The notes under the pieces are model-generated. The model searched no databases. It was not told the DNA's origin and saw only the letters and a program-made list of their open reading frames with translations. A stretch of DNA of 64,000 bases from CAZFHA01 sp964518595 (GTDB taxonomy: Bacteria; Bacillota; Clostridia; Saccharofermentanales; Saccharofermentanaceae): the NCBI GenBank assembly GCA_964518595.1, contig CAZFHA010000021.1, positions 1-64,000 of the forward strand, read 5' to 3'. How positions within the stretch are numbered: position 1 is the stretch's first letter; each line of letters begins with the position of its first letter. A program made the position numbers and the translations under genes. Positions 54,157 to 62,357 of the stretch are shown piece by piece.

Positions 54157-55701
54157 TCATTCTAAAAAATACAACTTTATCAGTTTAGGAGCACTGTTCC
54201 TTGAATCTGTTGTCCTTAATCCGAAAGGGCATTCATCCCTTACATCAACAGGGACCCCTTCATAAGGCTCGGACAACATCTCTTCTGGCAATGAACTACT
54301 GATCAAGCCCGGTATCCATAGAATCTCGTCACCCTTGGCAAGCAATAGAATTCTATCTCTTACATCCGCAGGAATCTTACAATCTGTCAGGTAGCGTCGT
54401 AATAGCTTCTTATGGCCACCACTAGGGTTCTTTAGCCAGTCTCCACTTCTTCGCGTACGCAGCTCAACTTCTTGTAAAAGCTTCGGACTACAATACCACA
54501 TTTGTCTATTATAAACTACCTTATTCAGATTCTCAACGGAGATTACTTTAAGTTGAAAGGGACTTTTAGGGAAATTTATGCAATATTCCTCAAAATCTGA
54601 CGGAAGGTCAAAAAGAATAGGCTCTTCCAAAGGCGCAGCTAGTAAATAAACTTTACCATTATTCGTCCACCAGCAATGTCTCTTGTCCGATTCTTTCAGT
54701 TCCCTTTCTGCCAAAATAAGTAGACCTGAATTTTTCAGGTAAGCTACACGCTCGTCCGGTAGGTTAATACGGGAGCCGCGCCGACCTTGTTTAGCTAACT
54801 CAATGATTGCCTGTACATGAACAGCCCCTAAGTTTTGCCGATGGTTAAATTTTTGCGAATAATAGAGTCTTACTACCCGTCTTAACATGGCTAAAGGCAA
54901 GTCAATAAAGGCATTCCAAGACAGCACCCATTCCTGTTGGGAATCAAGTTGAAGAAATCTATCTAGCTGAAGTTTGGTCTCATATTCCAGATACTCTCTA
55001 TCGGCCTGTAAAAGGGTACTGGTTTGGGCTAATTGCTTGACAATATCTGTTCCAGATACATCTTTAAGCAAGGGTATAACTTGATTCCGTATCCGGTTAC
55101 GCCTAAAATCGTTTGACTTATTTGTTTCATCTTCAAGGAAGCTTAAATCCGCCTGCTTTAAGTAGGCATAAATCTGACTTTTATCAGCAAATAATAGTGG
55201 TCTGATTAAATTGTTATGCTTTGGCAGCATCCCACAAAGGCCGTCAAGCCCACTCCCTCTGAGTAAGTTCAAAAGTAACGTCTCTGCCTGATCTTCGGCA
55301 TGATGAGCCACTGCAATGAAAAATACCTGATCCGCATGCTCATCAGCCAAGTGCTGAAAAAAATCATACCTAGCCTTTCTACCGGCCTCCTCAAGGCTCC
55401 ATCCCTGGTCTTGGGCCAAAGCAGCGATATCTTTTTCCGCGTAAAAATAAAGAAGTCCTCGTGCTACACAATAGTCTTTAACCAAAGCCGCCTCGTCCCT
55501 TGCCTGAGAACGGAGCTTATGATTAAAATACGCCGCGCAAATTTCAGGAAAATTACCTGTCCGATCCTGCTTTTTTAAATGGTAAAGAATATCTAGAAGG
55601 CAGAGAGAATCAGCTCCGGCAGAAACACCCACAATAATCCGCTGGCAAGAAAATAGTTGTTGTTCCATGCCAAAGCGATAGCAAGCCTCTAGAAGACTCA
55701 T
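54157..55701 (-). CDS. tilS: tRNA(Ile)-lysidine synthase
   Basis: 514 aa. It converts C34 of tRNA-Ile(CAU) to lysidine. N-type ATP pyrophosphatase motif VGVSAGADSLCLLD (SGGxDS variant with Ala), HHAEDQAETLLLNLLRGSG, and C-terminal domain RRSGDWLKNPSGGHKKLLRR. The start overlaps the dnaB stop by 4 nt. Confidence 0.94.
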   Translation of the reverse strand: MSLLEACYRFGMEQQLFSCQRIIVGVSAGADSLCLLDILYHLKKQDRTGNFPEICAAYFNHKLRSQARDEAALVKDYCVARGLLYFYAEKDIAALAQDQGWSLEEAGRKARYDFFQHLADEHADQVFFIAVAHHAEDQAETLLLNLLRGSGLDGLCGMLPKHNNLIRPLLFADKSQIYAYLKQADLSFLEDETNKSNDFRRNRIRNQVIPLLKDVSGTDIVKQLAQTSTLLQADREYLEYETKLQLDRFLQLDSQQEWVLSWNAFIDLPLAMLRRVVRLYYSQKFNHRQNLGAVHVQAIIELAKQGRRGSRINLPDERVAYLKNSGLLILAERELKESDKRHCWWTNNGKVYLLAAPLEEPILFDLPSDFEEYCINFPKSPFQLKVISVENLNKVVYNRQMWYCSPKLLQEVELRTRRSGDWLKNPSGGHKKLLRRYLTDCKIPADVRDRILLLAKGDEILWIPGLISSSLPEEMLSEPYEGVPVDVRDECPFGLRTTDSRNSAPKLIKLYFLE

Positions 55702-57218
55702 TCCAGCCCTCCCATATCATCAGGTGGGGGAATTGCACTAAAATCAACGGGTTCGTCAAAATCATACTCACCCGGATCTGAAGGCATATAATAGGCATCT
55801 CCTCCGGCAGGAGTCTCTGCGGGCGGAGGAATTGCTCCAGAATAGCTGTTGGGCGGAGTTGGTGCGCTGGGTGCATCCGGTTCAAAGAAAAGGGTTTTTC
55901 TTGCCCACCACTTGAGCATAACCGTCTTAGTAGCACCTTGACGGTTTTTGGCTACAATAATTTCAGCATCTTCAATTTCCGGCTTTTCGGTGGTAGTAGT
56001 ATCATAATATTTATCTCGATAGATAAACATAACCATGTCTGCGTCTTGCTCGATAGCTCCCGAATCACGCAGGTCAGCCAGCAGGGGACGTCGATCTTCA
56101 CGAAACTCTGCACCACGTGAAAGCTGGGACAGGGCTATGACCGGAACATCCAGCTCCTTAGCCATAATTTTCAAGCTTCGAGATATCTCAGAAATTTCTT
56201 GCTGACGATTGCCACTACTTCCCCGTCCGGTAGAATTCATGAGCTGAAGGTAATCCACAATAATTAGTCCAAGTTTATTTTCATTCTTAAGCTGCCGACA
56301 CTTAGCCATCATTTCAATGGTATTGATACCGGAGCGGTCATCGATATAGAAAGGTGCTGGAGAAAGAAGAGTCATAGCGGCACTAATATTCTCCCAGTCA
56401 TCTGTCTTAATTTCTGCATTCTGCAAAGCAAAAGTACTAACAGAGGACTTAGAAGATAGTATACGATTGCCAATTTCTGTTTTAGACATTTCTAGACTAA
56501 AAAAGGCCACCGGTGTACCATAATTGATAGCCGTATTGGTGGCAATATTAATAACAAAAGCAGATTTTCCCATGGCGGGACGAGCGGCGACAATTACTAA
56601 GGTTCCGGGACGCAGCCCACCTAAGGCACGATCAAGCAAGGGAAAACCGGTGCGGACGGCATTGCGTTCTTTCTTACCTTTACTGATATCAACAATCTCT
56701 TGAAGCGTTCGCTTTAAGATATCATGAATGCTCTCGAAGCCGCCGCCAGAAGGATTTTCACGCATATCAGACAAACGCTTGATGGCAATATCCAGAAGAT
56801 TATTCGCTTCTTGCTCACTATCATAGGCAATTTTAGAAACCTCATCCAAAGATGAGATTAACTTCCGCAGAAGAGCCTTCTGCCTAACAATGGCGGCATA
56901 CTCTGCTGCATTTGCTCGGATGACCGGCATATCGGATAATTGACTTAGATATTTCGTGCCACCAACTTTATCCAGCTCACCTTTTTGCGATAATAATTCC
57001 GCAACGGTAATAATATCTACCGCCGAACGCTGGGTCAAAAGCTCCATGATCGTAGAAAAAATTAGCCGATGATCCGGACGATAAAAGTCTTCCGGAATCA
57101 GAATGGCCGTTACTACGGTAAGTGCATTTTCACTGTCTAAACAAGCACAAAGTACCGCCTGCTCTGCCTGGATATTTTGCGGCGGTATTCTGGAAGTGGC
57201 AATACTAGACGAAGTCAT
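55698..57218 (-). CDS. dnaB: Replicative DNA helicase DnaB
   Basis: 506 aa. Hexameric helicase at the fork. The N-terminal domain starts IPPQNIQAEQAVLCACL. The RecA-like domain has Walker A ARPAMGKSAFV, Walker B GLIIVDYLQLM, and LSQLSRGAEFREDRRPLLAD. The last ~50 residues are Pro/Asp-rich and probably disordered, beyond the usual end. GGGAAAGG precedes the ATG. It follows rplI, the common Firmicute order, with the L9-tail duplicate between them. Confidence 0.96.
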   Translation of the reverse strand: MTSSSIATSRIPPQNIQAEQAVLCACLDSENALTVVTAILIPEDFYRPDHRLIFSTIMELLTQRSAVDIITVAELLSQKGELDKVGGTKYLSQLSDMPVIRANAAEYAAIVRQKALLRKLISSLDEVSKIAYDSEQEANNLLDIAIKRLSDMRENPSGGGFESIHDILKRTLQEIVDISKGKKERNAVRTGFPLLDRALGGLRPGTLVIVAARPAMGKSAFVINIATNTAINYGTPVAFFSLEMSKTEIGNRILSSKSSVSTFALQNAEIKTDDWENISAAMTLLSPAPFYIDDRSGINTIEMMAKCRQLKNENKLGLIIVDYLQLMNSTGRGSSGNRQQEISEISRSLKIMAKELDVPVIALSQLSRGAEFREDRRPLLADLRDSGAIEQDADMVMFIYRDKYYDTTTTEKPEIEDAEIIVAKNRQGATKTVMLKWWARKTLFFEPDAPSAPTPPNSYSGAIPPPAETPAGGDAYYMPSDPGEYDFDEPVDFSAIPPPDDMGGLE

Positions 57219-57245
57219 TATACCTTTCCCTTCTATTGTCTTTGA

Positions 57246-57302
57246 TTAACCAAGACTCTTATCAACCGTAATGTTTACAGACACTTCAAGTAAGAGTAAC
57301 GG
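57246..57302 (-). repeat. In-frame duplicate of the L9 C-terminal tail after the rplI stop
   Basis: Immediately after the rplI TAA, 18 sense codons continue in the same frame to another TAA and encode PLLLLEVSVNITVDKSLG. Nine residues (EVSVNITVD, 57261-57287) repeat the L9 tail (57327-57353) exactly. At the DNA level six of the nine codons differ, all at the third position and all silent. Either a remnant of a second L9 allele left by recombination, or a tail still translated at low level. Confidence 0.8.
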
Positions 57303-57755
57303 TTACTTGTCTCGCAACGGCTTTATGTCCACTGTAATATTCACAGAAACTTCAGGATGTAGCTTAACCAGTACCTCGAAGGAACCTATCGCTTTAATTG
57401 GATTCTTGATATGAATATTTTTCTTATCAACTTTGTATCCGCCCTTTTCGAGTGCAGCCGAAATATCCATAGCTGTAACTGCACCATAAAGACGTCCGCC
57501 TTCACCTGTCTTCATTTCAATCCTGAAATGTGATCCAGCTAAGCGCTGACCCGTTGCTTTAGCTTCTTCCAGTTCACGTCTGGCATGCTCTGCCTCTGAG
57601 CCTTTCTTCAGCTTAACCTGATTCAAATTAGCAGCTGTAGCCTCTAGAGCCAAGTTCTTCTTAAACAAAAAATTTCTGGCATAGCCGTCATTAACTTCAA
57701 CAATATCATCAGCCTTGCCTAACCCTTTAACCGGAGCTAATAAAATAACTTTCAT
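57303..57755 (-). CDS. rplI: 50S ribosomal protein L9
   Basis: 150 aa, normal length. The N-terminal domain (MKVILLAPVKGLGKADDI, NDGYARNFLFKK), long central helix and C-terminal domain (GGRLYGAVTAMDI, LVKLHPEVSVNITVD) are complete. ATG 57755 is set by the universal MKVILL start, but the only Shine-Dalgarno (AAGGAGG) is 31 nt upstream with a GC hairpin between. An in-frame GTG (57785) is too close to that site and would add a non-family leader. Confidence 0.95.
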   Translation of the reverse strand: MKVILLAPVKGLGKADDIVEVNDGYARNFLFKKNLALEATAANLNQVKLKKGSEAEHARRELEEAKATGQRLAGSHFRIEMKTGEGGRLYGAVTAMDISAALEKGGYKVDKKNIHIKNPIKAIGSFEVLVKLHPEVSVNITVDIKPLRDK

Positions 57756-57765
57756 ATTTATTGTC

Positions 57766-57793
57766 GCAGGGGAATCCCCGCGCACGCCTCCTT
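57766..57793 (-). promoter_or_regulatory. Shine-Dalgarno separated from the rplI ATG by a hairpin
   Basis: Minus strand AAGGAGG (57787-57793), then a GC-GGGG-ATT-CCCC-(T)-GC hairpin (57766-57781), then 10 nt, then ATG. Folding would bring the ribosome site nearer the start codon, about 15 nt. Confidence 0.5.
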
Positions 57794-57808
57794 GTAAATA
57801 TTTGCCCT

Positions 57809-57845
57809 AAAAAAACCGGGCACCCTCGGAAAACCTAGGATGCCC
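57809..57845 (-). terminator. Intrinsic terminator of rpsF-ssb-rpsR
   Basis: Minus strand GGGCATCCTAGG-TTTT-CCGAGGGTGCCC with two mismatches, followed by GGTTTTTTTAG. It lies 48 bp after rpsR and before rplI. Confidence 0.85.
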
Positions 57846-57893
57846 ATAATTATAATCATTAGAAACCAGAAGCGCAATCGTAAGACAAAAGAA

Positions 57894-58175
57894 TTAGTCT
57901 ACAACATAAGGTAAAAGTGCCAAATGTCTAGCACGCTTAATAGCAATTGTTAACTCACGTTGATGCTTAGCACAATTTCCTGTCATACGCTTAGGTAAAA
58001 TCTTACCACGCTCAGAGGTAAACTTGCGCAGTCTTGCTACATCTCTGAAATCAATTGATTCAATCTTGTCAGCACAGAAAGCACAGACCTTACGACGATT
58101 CCGTCTTGGTCTCATACCTCTGCCATTGTCGCCTCCATCGCGGCCTCCGCCTCTGGGAGCTCTATTTTCAGCCAT
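57894..58175 (-). CDS. rpsR: 30S ribosomal protein S18
   Basis: 93 aa. KVCAFCADKIESIDFRDVAR and CAKHQRELTIAIKRARHLAL identify S18; the Cys ribbon (C-A-F-C ... C) is kept. A Gly/Arg-rich N-terminal tail (~25 residues) is added. AAAGGAG before the ATG. Last gene of rpsF-ssb-rpsR. Confidence 0.96.
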   Translation of the reverse strand: MAENRAPRGGGRDGGDNGRGMRPRRNRRKVCAFCADKIESIDFRDVARLRKFTSERGKILPKRMTGNCAKHQRELTIAIKRARHLALLPYVVD

Positions 58176-58217
58176 AGTGGTTCTCCTTTCTAAAATTCCC
58201 CCTGCTATATAATATAA

Positions 58218-58670
58218 TTATAGGTCAAAGGGTAAAGTAGTATCGTCATCCATTGCAGGATAGAAGCCTGTATCCATAGTCGGAGCACCAGGTATAGAAG
58301 CAGCTGGAGCAGAATACCCAGAAGACTCTTGCGGTCCACCAGATCCTGACTCTCTTCTTGATTCTACAAACTCTAGTTCATCAACTACTACTTCTGTAAC
58401 ATATCGCTTCTTCCCATCGGTGTCGTCATAGGAGCGAGATTGTAGGTTCCCTACGATCCCAACCCGGGCACCCTTCTGAAAATAACGCCCCAAAAACTCT
58501 GCCTGCTGCCGCCAAGCTACACAATTAATAAAATCTGCCTGACGCTCACCAGAGGCATTCTTAAACTTACGATCTACCGCTACAGTAAAGCTGCAGAAAG
58601 CAATTTGACTCTGGGTTGTCTTTACTTCAGGATCCTTTGTTAGTCTGCCCACCAGAATGACTTTGTTCAT
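58218..58670 (-). CDS. ssb: Single-stranded DNA-binding protein
   Basis: 150 aa. OB-fold: MNKVILVGRLTKDPEVKTTQ, FINCVAWRQQAEFLGRYFQK, GSYDD-type region RSYDDTDGKKRYVTEVVVDE. A Gly/Ser/Pro linker ends in the acidic tip DDDTTLPFDL, which binds partner proteins. AAGGATG before the ATG. Central gene of the operon. Confidence 0.96.
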   Translation of the reverse strand: MNKVILVGRLTKDPEVKTTQSQIAFCSFTVAVDRKFKNASGERQADFINCVAWRQQAEFLGRYFQKGARVGIVGNLQSRSYDDTDGKKRYVTEVVVDELEFVESRRESGSGGPQESSGYSAPAASIPGAPTMDTGFYPAMDDDTTLPFDL

Positions 58671-58688
58671 AGTTTCACATCCTTTTCC

Positions 58689-58976
58689 TTATTCCTCTAC
58701 ACGAATAACCAAGAACCGCAAAATGCCGTCAGTAATCTTCAGCACGCGCTCAATTTCTTTCGGAAAATCCGGACCGGATGTAAAGTTGAACTGAAGGTAG
58801 AAACCATCCTTTTGATCATCAATCTCATAAGCCAAACGCTTAACACCCAATGTATCTACAGTCTCTAGGGTAGCGCCGGATTCAATCTTCGTCTTGATCT
58901 GTTCTGTAGTGGAAGTATACCCTTCCTCACCCAAAACAGGACTCAGAATCACAATTAACTCATACTTGTTAGCCAT
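58689..58976 (-). CDS. rpsF: 30S ribosomal protein S6
   Basis: 95 aa. KYELIVILSPVLGEEGY, GVKRLAYEIDDQKDGFYLQF and ILRFLVIRVEE are typical. The start is ATG 58976, with GGAGGAGG upstream; a TTG just before it is ignored. First gene of rpsF-ssb-rpsR. Confidence 0.96.
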   Translation of the reverse strand: MANKYELIVILSPVLGEEGYTSTTEQIKTKIESGATLETVDTLGVKRLAYEIDDQKDGFYLQFNFTSGPDFPKEIERVLKITDGILRFLVIRVEE

Positions 58977-59004
58977 CAATATTCACCTCCTCCTGGACTA
59001 AACG

Positions 59005-59025
59005 GCTCTTTCTTCGTGAAAGAGC
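59005..59025 (-). promoter_or_regulatory. Hairpin in the rpsF leader
   Basis: Perfect 8-bp stem GCTCTTTC-ACGAA-GAAAGAGC (minus strand) 28 bp before the start codon. Many bacteria have an S6:S18-binding leader here; I cannot confirm that motif. The 59031-59229 stretch upstream holds the promoter and no credible gene. Confidence 0.5.
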
Positions 59026-59061
59026 GAGGATTATACACCTGCATCCTTAGCAGCAGTAAAA

Positions 59062-59090
59062 AGGATAGCACACAGCTTCTCTGCCGTCAA
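59062..59090 (-). promoter_or_regulatory. Promoter of rpsF-ssb-rpsR
   Basis: Minus strand TTGACG (5/6) - 17 bp - TATCCT, the same -10 as rplU. A perfect TATAAT also lies at 59030-59035 but has no good -35. Confidence 0.7.
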
Positions 59091-59229
59091 GTAATGCCCC
59101 GTCTTCCGTACAAAATCTTCCGGTATTCTCATTAATCGAGAAATAACCTTTATTTGCTTATGAAATAAGCTTACGCTAATAATAAGGCTATTCCAGAAAA
59201 AACACCATAGAATATATGCGAAATATGGA

Positions 59230-60900
59230 CTATTTTGCAAACTTTTCTTTCAAGGCTAAGTCTGTCAAAATGCTGTCCCACATAGTGTCCAGAATGGAAT
59301 GCAAAAAATCGGCTGTGCGCTCATAGACATTGGCATGATACCCATAAGGATCAGCCACTTCCGCCATCCCCATAGGTCCGGTGCTTTCTCCGATCTCTAT
59401 GTTTCGACTCTTAATATATTCGGTAAAAGAAAAAATCTGCTCCTTGACCAGAGGGAAATGCTGCCTCAGAAGCTCTGCATGTTGCTGGGTAACCCCAAAG
59501 ATCAGATCGCATTCTTGAAGCAGCTTCTCCGTTACCTGTTGAGAACGATGGGATTTTAGATCAATTCCATATAGTTCCTTAACGGCTAAAACGGCAAAGG
59601 CCTCAGCCGGGCTGGGTGCTCCACCAAAAAAGCCTGCCGATTGAGCCCTTAGTTCTACCCCTTCGCCAGAGAGATTTTCTAAACCTAAAGGTGCCTTTTC
59701 TTGCACTAGAGCATTGAAAATCGCCTCGGCCATAGGACTTCTGCAGGTATTGGCCGAACAGACAAATAGCACCATCTTATGCCTAGGTGATTCTTTATCT
59801 TGGACAGAATTCGTTGTTTCAGCCGCCTTGGTTAATCGATTCATATAAGCCTCCTCTAAATCATCACCTTCAAATCCCGGAACAAAAATCCGACTGAGAT
59901 TTTCTTTATCTAAGGAACGAAGCCCCGCAAATAAAGCTTTAGATGCTGCCTTAATATCAGGGGTTAGTCCATACTCGTAATATACAATCTCTGCTTTGAG
60001 ATCAAAATTTTCTTTATTCTCCCAGTACAGCTTTTCTTCCGTACTACAAAAGACGCCATAACGGCATTTCACCTCCGGGTCAGCGCTTTGGGCGATTGCC
60101 TTATTTCTTTGTGTTATGGCGGAACCATAGTCCCAAAACTTCTTAGCATCGGGCATAAGAATTTCAACCGGAGCTTTGGGCGCATAATGGCGATATTTCA
60201 TGCCGGGAGCTCTTGGGTTTTCAGAAGCGGTTATAGCGGCTATTTCCTCAAATGATATCCCCTCTTTTGCCAAAACTTCATAAATCATGGCCTTTGTTAT
60301 AGCTCCCGGTCTAAGGATCACCGGACGGTGACCGGAAACATCAACTACGGTTGATTCGAGCCCTAAATCACAAGCTCCATCGTCAACAATAAATGGAATT
60401 CTGCCTTTAAGATCTGCCAGAACATGTTCTGCTTTTGTCGGTGAGGGCCGTCCGGAACGGTTAGCCGAAGGCGCTGCCACCGGCAGATTGGCAAATGAAA
60501 TCAGCTTACGGGCAGACTCCTTCTGGGGTATACGAATACCTACTGTATCAAGCCCCGCGGTTACAATATCCGGAATCAAATCACTTTTCTGCATTACTAA
60601 AGTAATGGGACCAGGCATGAAGTTTTGAATTAGACAGTTTGCTATAGGGGTTATGGTCTTCACCAAAGGAGCAATATCCTTTTTTTCAGCCACATGAACA
60701 ATCAGTGGATTGTCGGCGGGTCGCCCCTTGGCGATAAAAATTCTGGCTACAGCTTCAGAATCCAAAGCATTAGCCCCTAATCCATAAACGGTTTCCGTTG
60801 GAAAGGCTACTACTTGGCCAGCCACCAGCAGTTCTGCCGCAAGGCGCAATCCATCCTCATCTTGAGCCTTAACTACTCTGGTGTCCATGCCTCTAATCAC
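59230..60900 (-). CDS. Fusion: L-threonylcarbamoyladenylate synthase + protein arginine phosphatase-like domain
   Basis: 556 aa. Residues ~5-350 are TsaC/Sua5 (YrdC domain PTETVYGLGANALDS, KGRPADNPLIVH, PVAAPSANRSGRPSPT, ESTVVDVSG; plus the C-terminal Sua5 domain), making the t6A precursor for tRNA. After a short linker, residues ~376-556 are a low-molecular-weight phosphatase with P-loop VCSANTCRSPMAEA (Cys381, Arg387) and ADPYGYHANVYERT (general acid Asp). The Thr in C-x3-T-C-R-S is the feature that marks YwlE arginine phosphatases; tyrosine phosphatases have Ile there. In Bacillus, ywlC and ywlE are separate but close genes. The start (GTG 60900) is preceded by AGGA; ATG 60888 is an alternative. 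Confidence 0.9.
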   Translation of the reverse strand: MIRGMDTRVVKAQDEDGLRLAAELLVAGQVVAFPTETVYGLGANALDSEAVARIFIAKGRPADNPLIVHVAEKKDIAPLVKTITPIANCLIQNFMPGPITLVMQKSDLIPDIVTAGLDTVGIRIPQKESARKLISFANLPVAAPSANRSGRPSPTKAEHVLADLKGRIPFIVDDGACDLGLESTVVDVSGHRPVILRPGAITKAMIYEVLAKEGISFEEIAAITASENPRAPGMKYRHYAPKAPVEILMPDAKKFWDYGSAITQRNKAIAQSADPEVKCRYGVFCSTEEKLYWENKENFDLKAEIVYYEYGLTPDIKAASKALFAGLRSLDKENLSRIFVPGFEGDDLEEAYMNRLTKAAETTNSVQDKESPRHKMVLFVCSANTCRSPMAEAIFNALVQEKAPLGLENLSGEGVELRAQSAGFFGGAPSPAEAFAVLAVKELYGIDLKSHRSQQVTEKLLQECDLIFGVTQQHAELLRQHFPLVKEQIFSFTEYIKSRNIEIGESTGPMGMAEVADPYGYHANVYERTADFLHSILDTMWDSILTDLALKEKFAK

Positions 60901-60938
60901 TCCACTTTCCTAAGAATTAGTTAGTTTATTTTTACTAC

Positions 60939-62018
60939 TTATGCTTCATTCTGGTTGTTGTTCTCTTTTTTATCAGCTGCTGTTAAGGCATTTATAAACT
61001 CATCAAGATTTCCGGCCAAAACCTCTTCCAGCTGATAAAGCGTTAATCCAATGCGGTGATCGGTAACACGCCCTTGGTGGTAATTATAAGTGCGAATTCG
61101 TTCACTACGGTCACCAGTTCCAACTTGTGATTTGCGGTTTTGGGCTATAGCTCCGGCCTGCTTCGTCGACTCCATTTCCATAAGTCGACTCATTAAGACC
61201 GCCATAGCTTTGTCTCGGTTTTTGTGCTGGCTACGTTCATCTTGGCACTGGACTACAAGTCCTGTCGGGATATGAGTAATTCTAATAGCCGACTCCGTAC
61301 GGTTAACATGTTGTCCACCTGCTCCCGATGCTCTAAAGGTATCAATTCGCAAATCATTAGGGTTAATATTAACCTCTACCGCATCTGCCTCCGGCAAAAC
61401 TGCCACAGTTACAGTTGAGGTATGAATTCGGCCGGAAGACTCAGTCACCGGAACCCGTTGTACTCTGTGCACACCGCTTTCATATTTGAATCGGCTATAG
61501 GCACCATTACCTTCAATAGAAAAAACCAGCTCCTTATAACCGCCCAATTCCGTTTCATTACTATCAATATAATCAACACGCCATCCTCGGCTCTGAGCAT
61601 AAACACTATACATCCGGAAAAGGACAGAGCAAAATAAAGCGGCCTCTTCCCCTCCTGCTCCGGCACGAATCTCAATGATAACCGAACGGCGATCATTGGG
61701 GTCTTGAGGCGTCATCTTTTCGGTTAATTCTTCTTTCAAAGCACTAATCTTTATTTCTAACTGGCTAATTTCATCCTTGATTAACTCTTTTAGTTCCTCT
61801 TCAGATTCATTTCGAAGCATGTCCTGAGCTTCCAAAAGACTTTTATTACAGGTAGTAAGCTCTTGATAGCAAGCTAGTATCGGTTCAATGTCAGCCAATT
61901 CCCGGCTAAGCTTTTGGTAACGTGCCTGATCAGAAATCACTGTTGGGTCTGAAAGTGCCGAAATAATTTCAGCCTGCCGATCTTCAGCTATTTTAATTTT
62001 AGGTTCCCATACATTCAT
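60939..62018 (-). CDS. prfA: Peptide chain release factor 1
   Basis: 359 aa. It ends translation at UAA and UAG. The stop-codon recognition motif is P-V-T in RVPVTESSGRIHTSTVTV; the GGQ loop is ASGAGGQHVNRTESA (~232). GAGGTG is 8 nt before the ATG. It lies 38 bp upstream of the TsaC/YwlE fusion, as in many Firmicutes. Confidence 0.97.
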   Translation of the reverse strand: MNVWEPKIKIAEDRQAEIISALSDPTVISDQARYQKLSRELADIEPILACYQELTTCNKSLLEAQDMLRNESEEELKELIKDEISQLEIKISALKEELTEKMTPQDPNDRRSVIIEIRAGAGGEEAALFCSVLFRMYSVYAQSRGWRVDYIDSNETELGGYKELVFSIEGNGAYSRFKYESGVHRVQRVPVTESSGRIHTSTVTVAVLPEADAVEVNINPNDLRIDTFRASGAGGQHVNRTESAIRITHIPTGLVVQCQDERSQHKNRDKAMAVLMSRLMEMESTKQAGAIAQNRKSQVGTGDRSERIRTYNYHQGRVTDHRIGLTLYQLEEVLAGNLDEFINALTAADKKENNNQNEA

Positions 62019-62253
62019 CCGATAAACACCTCATACTTCGTTATCATATGTATAATGCAGCATAGACTGCTACTTAAATAAAAGGCAAAACTACATAAAA
62101 AGTTAAAACCACAATAAATTTCACCAAAGATATATGTTTCAGTTTCAACTATAGAGCAAAGTGATTTTCACTCTTTTAGAACTATCATGCAAAATGATTA
62201 TAGCACGCCCTTTCCATAGGAAAAAGTTCAAATAAATTTTTTATGAAACCTGT

Positions 62254-62282
62254 CTGGCATATCTTGTCTCTTTTGCTATAAT
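62254..62282 (+). promoter_or_regulatory. Extended -10 promoter of the IscU-like gene
   Basis: CTGGCA - 17 bp - TATAAT with TGC before it (extended -10). Divergent from prfA in a 339-bp gap (62019-62357). The leader contains CTTAAG-AATGCCA-CTTAAG, a possible hairpin. Confidence 0.65.
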
Positions 62283-62357
62283 TAGAGCGGTATGCTTAAG
62301 AATGCCACTTAAGTAGCCGGAATGCTATATCATAAATTGCTGAAAGGGGATACATAC

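Noticed and set aside
57246..57305. RNA pseudoknot after rplI
   Set aside because: Interleaved complementary segments (AACCGT/ACGGTT and ACTCTTA/TAAGAGT) are visible, but the duplicated L9 coding tail explains much of the similarity; not enough evidence for structure.
59031..59240. 69-codon minus-strand reading frame between rpsF and the TsaC/YwlE gene
   Set aside because: Starts with TTG, has no ribosome site, overlaps the upstream gene, and contains the rpsF promoter.
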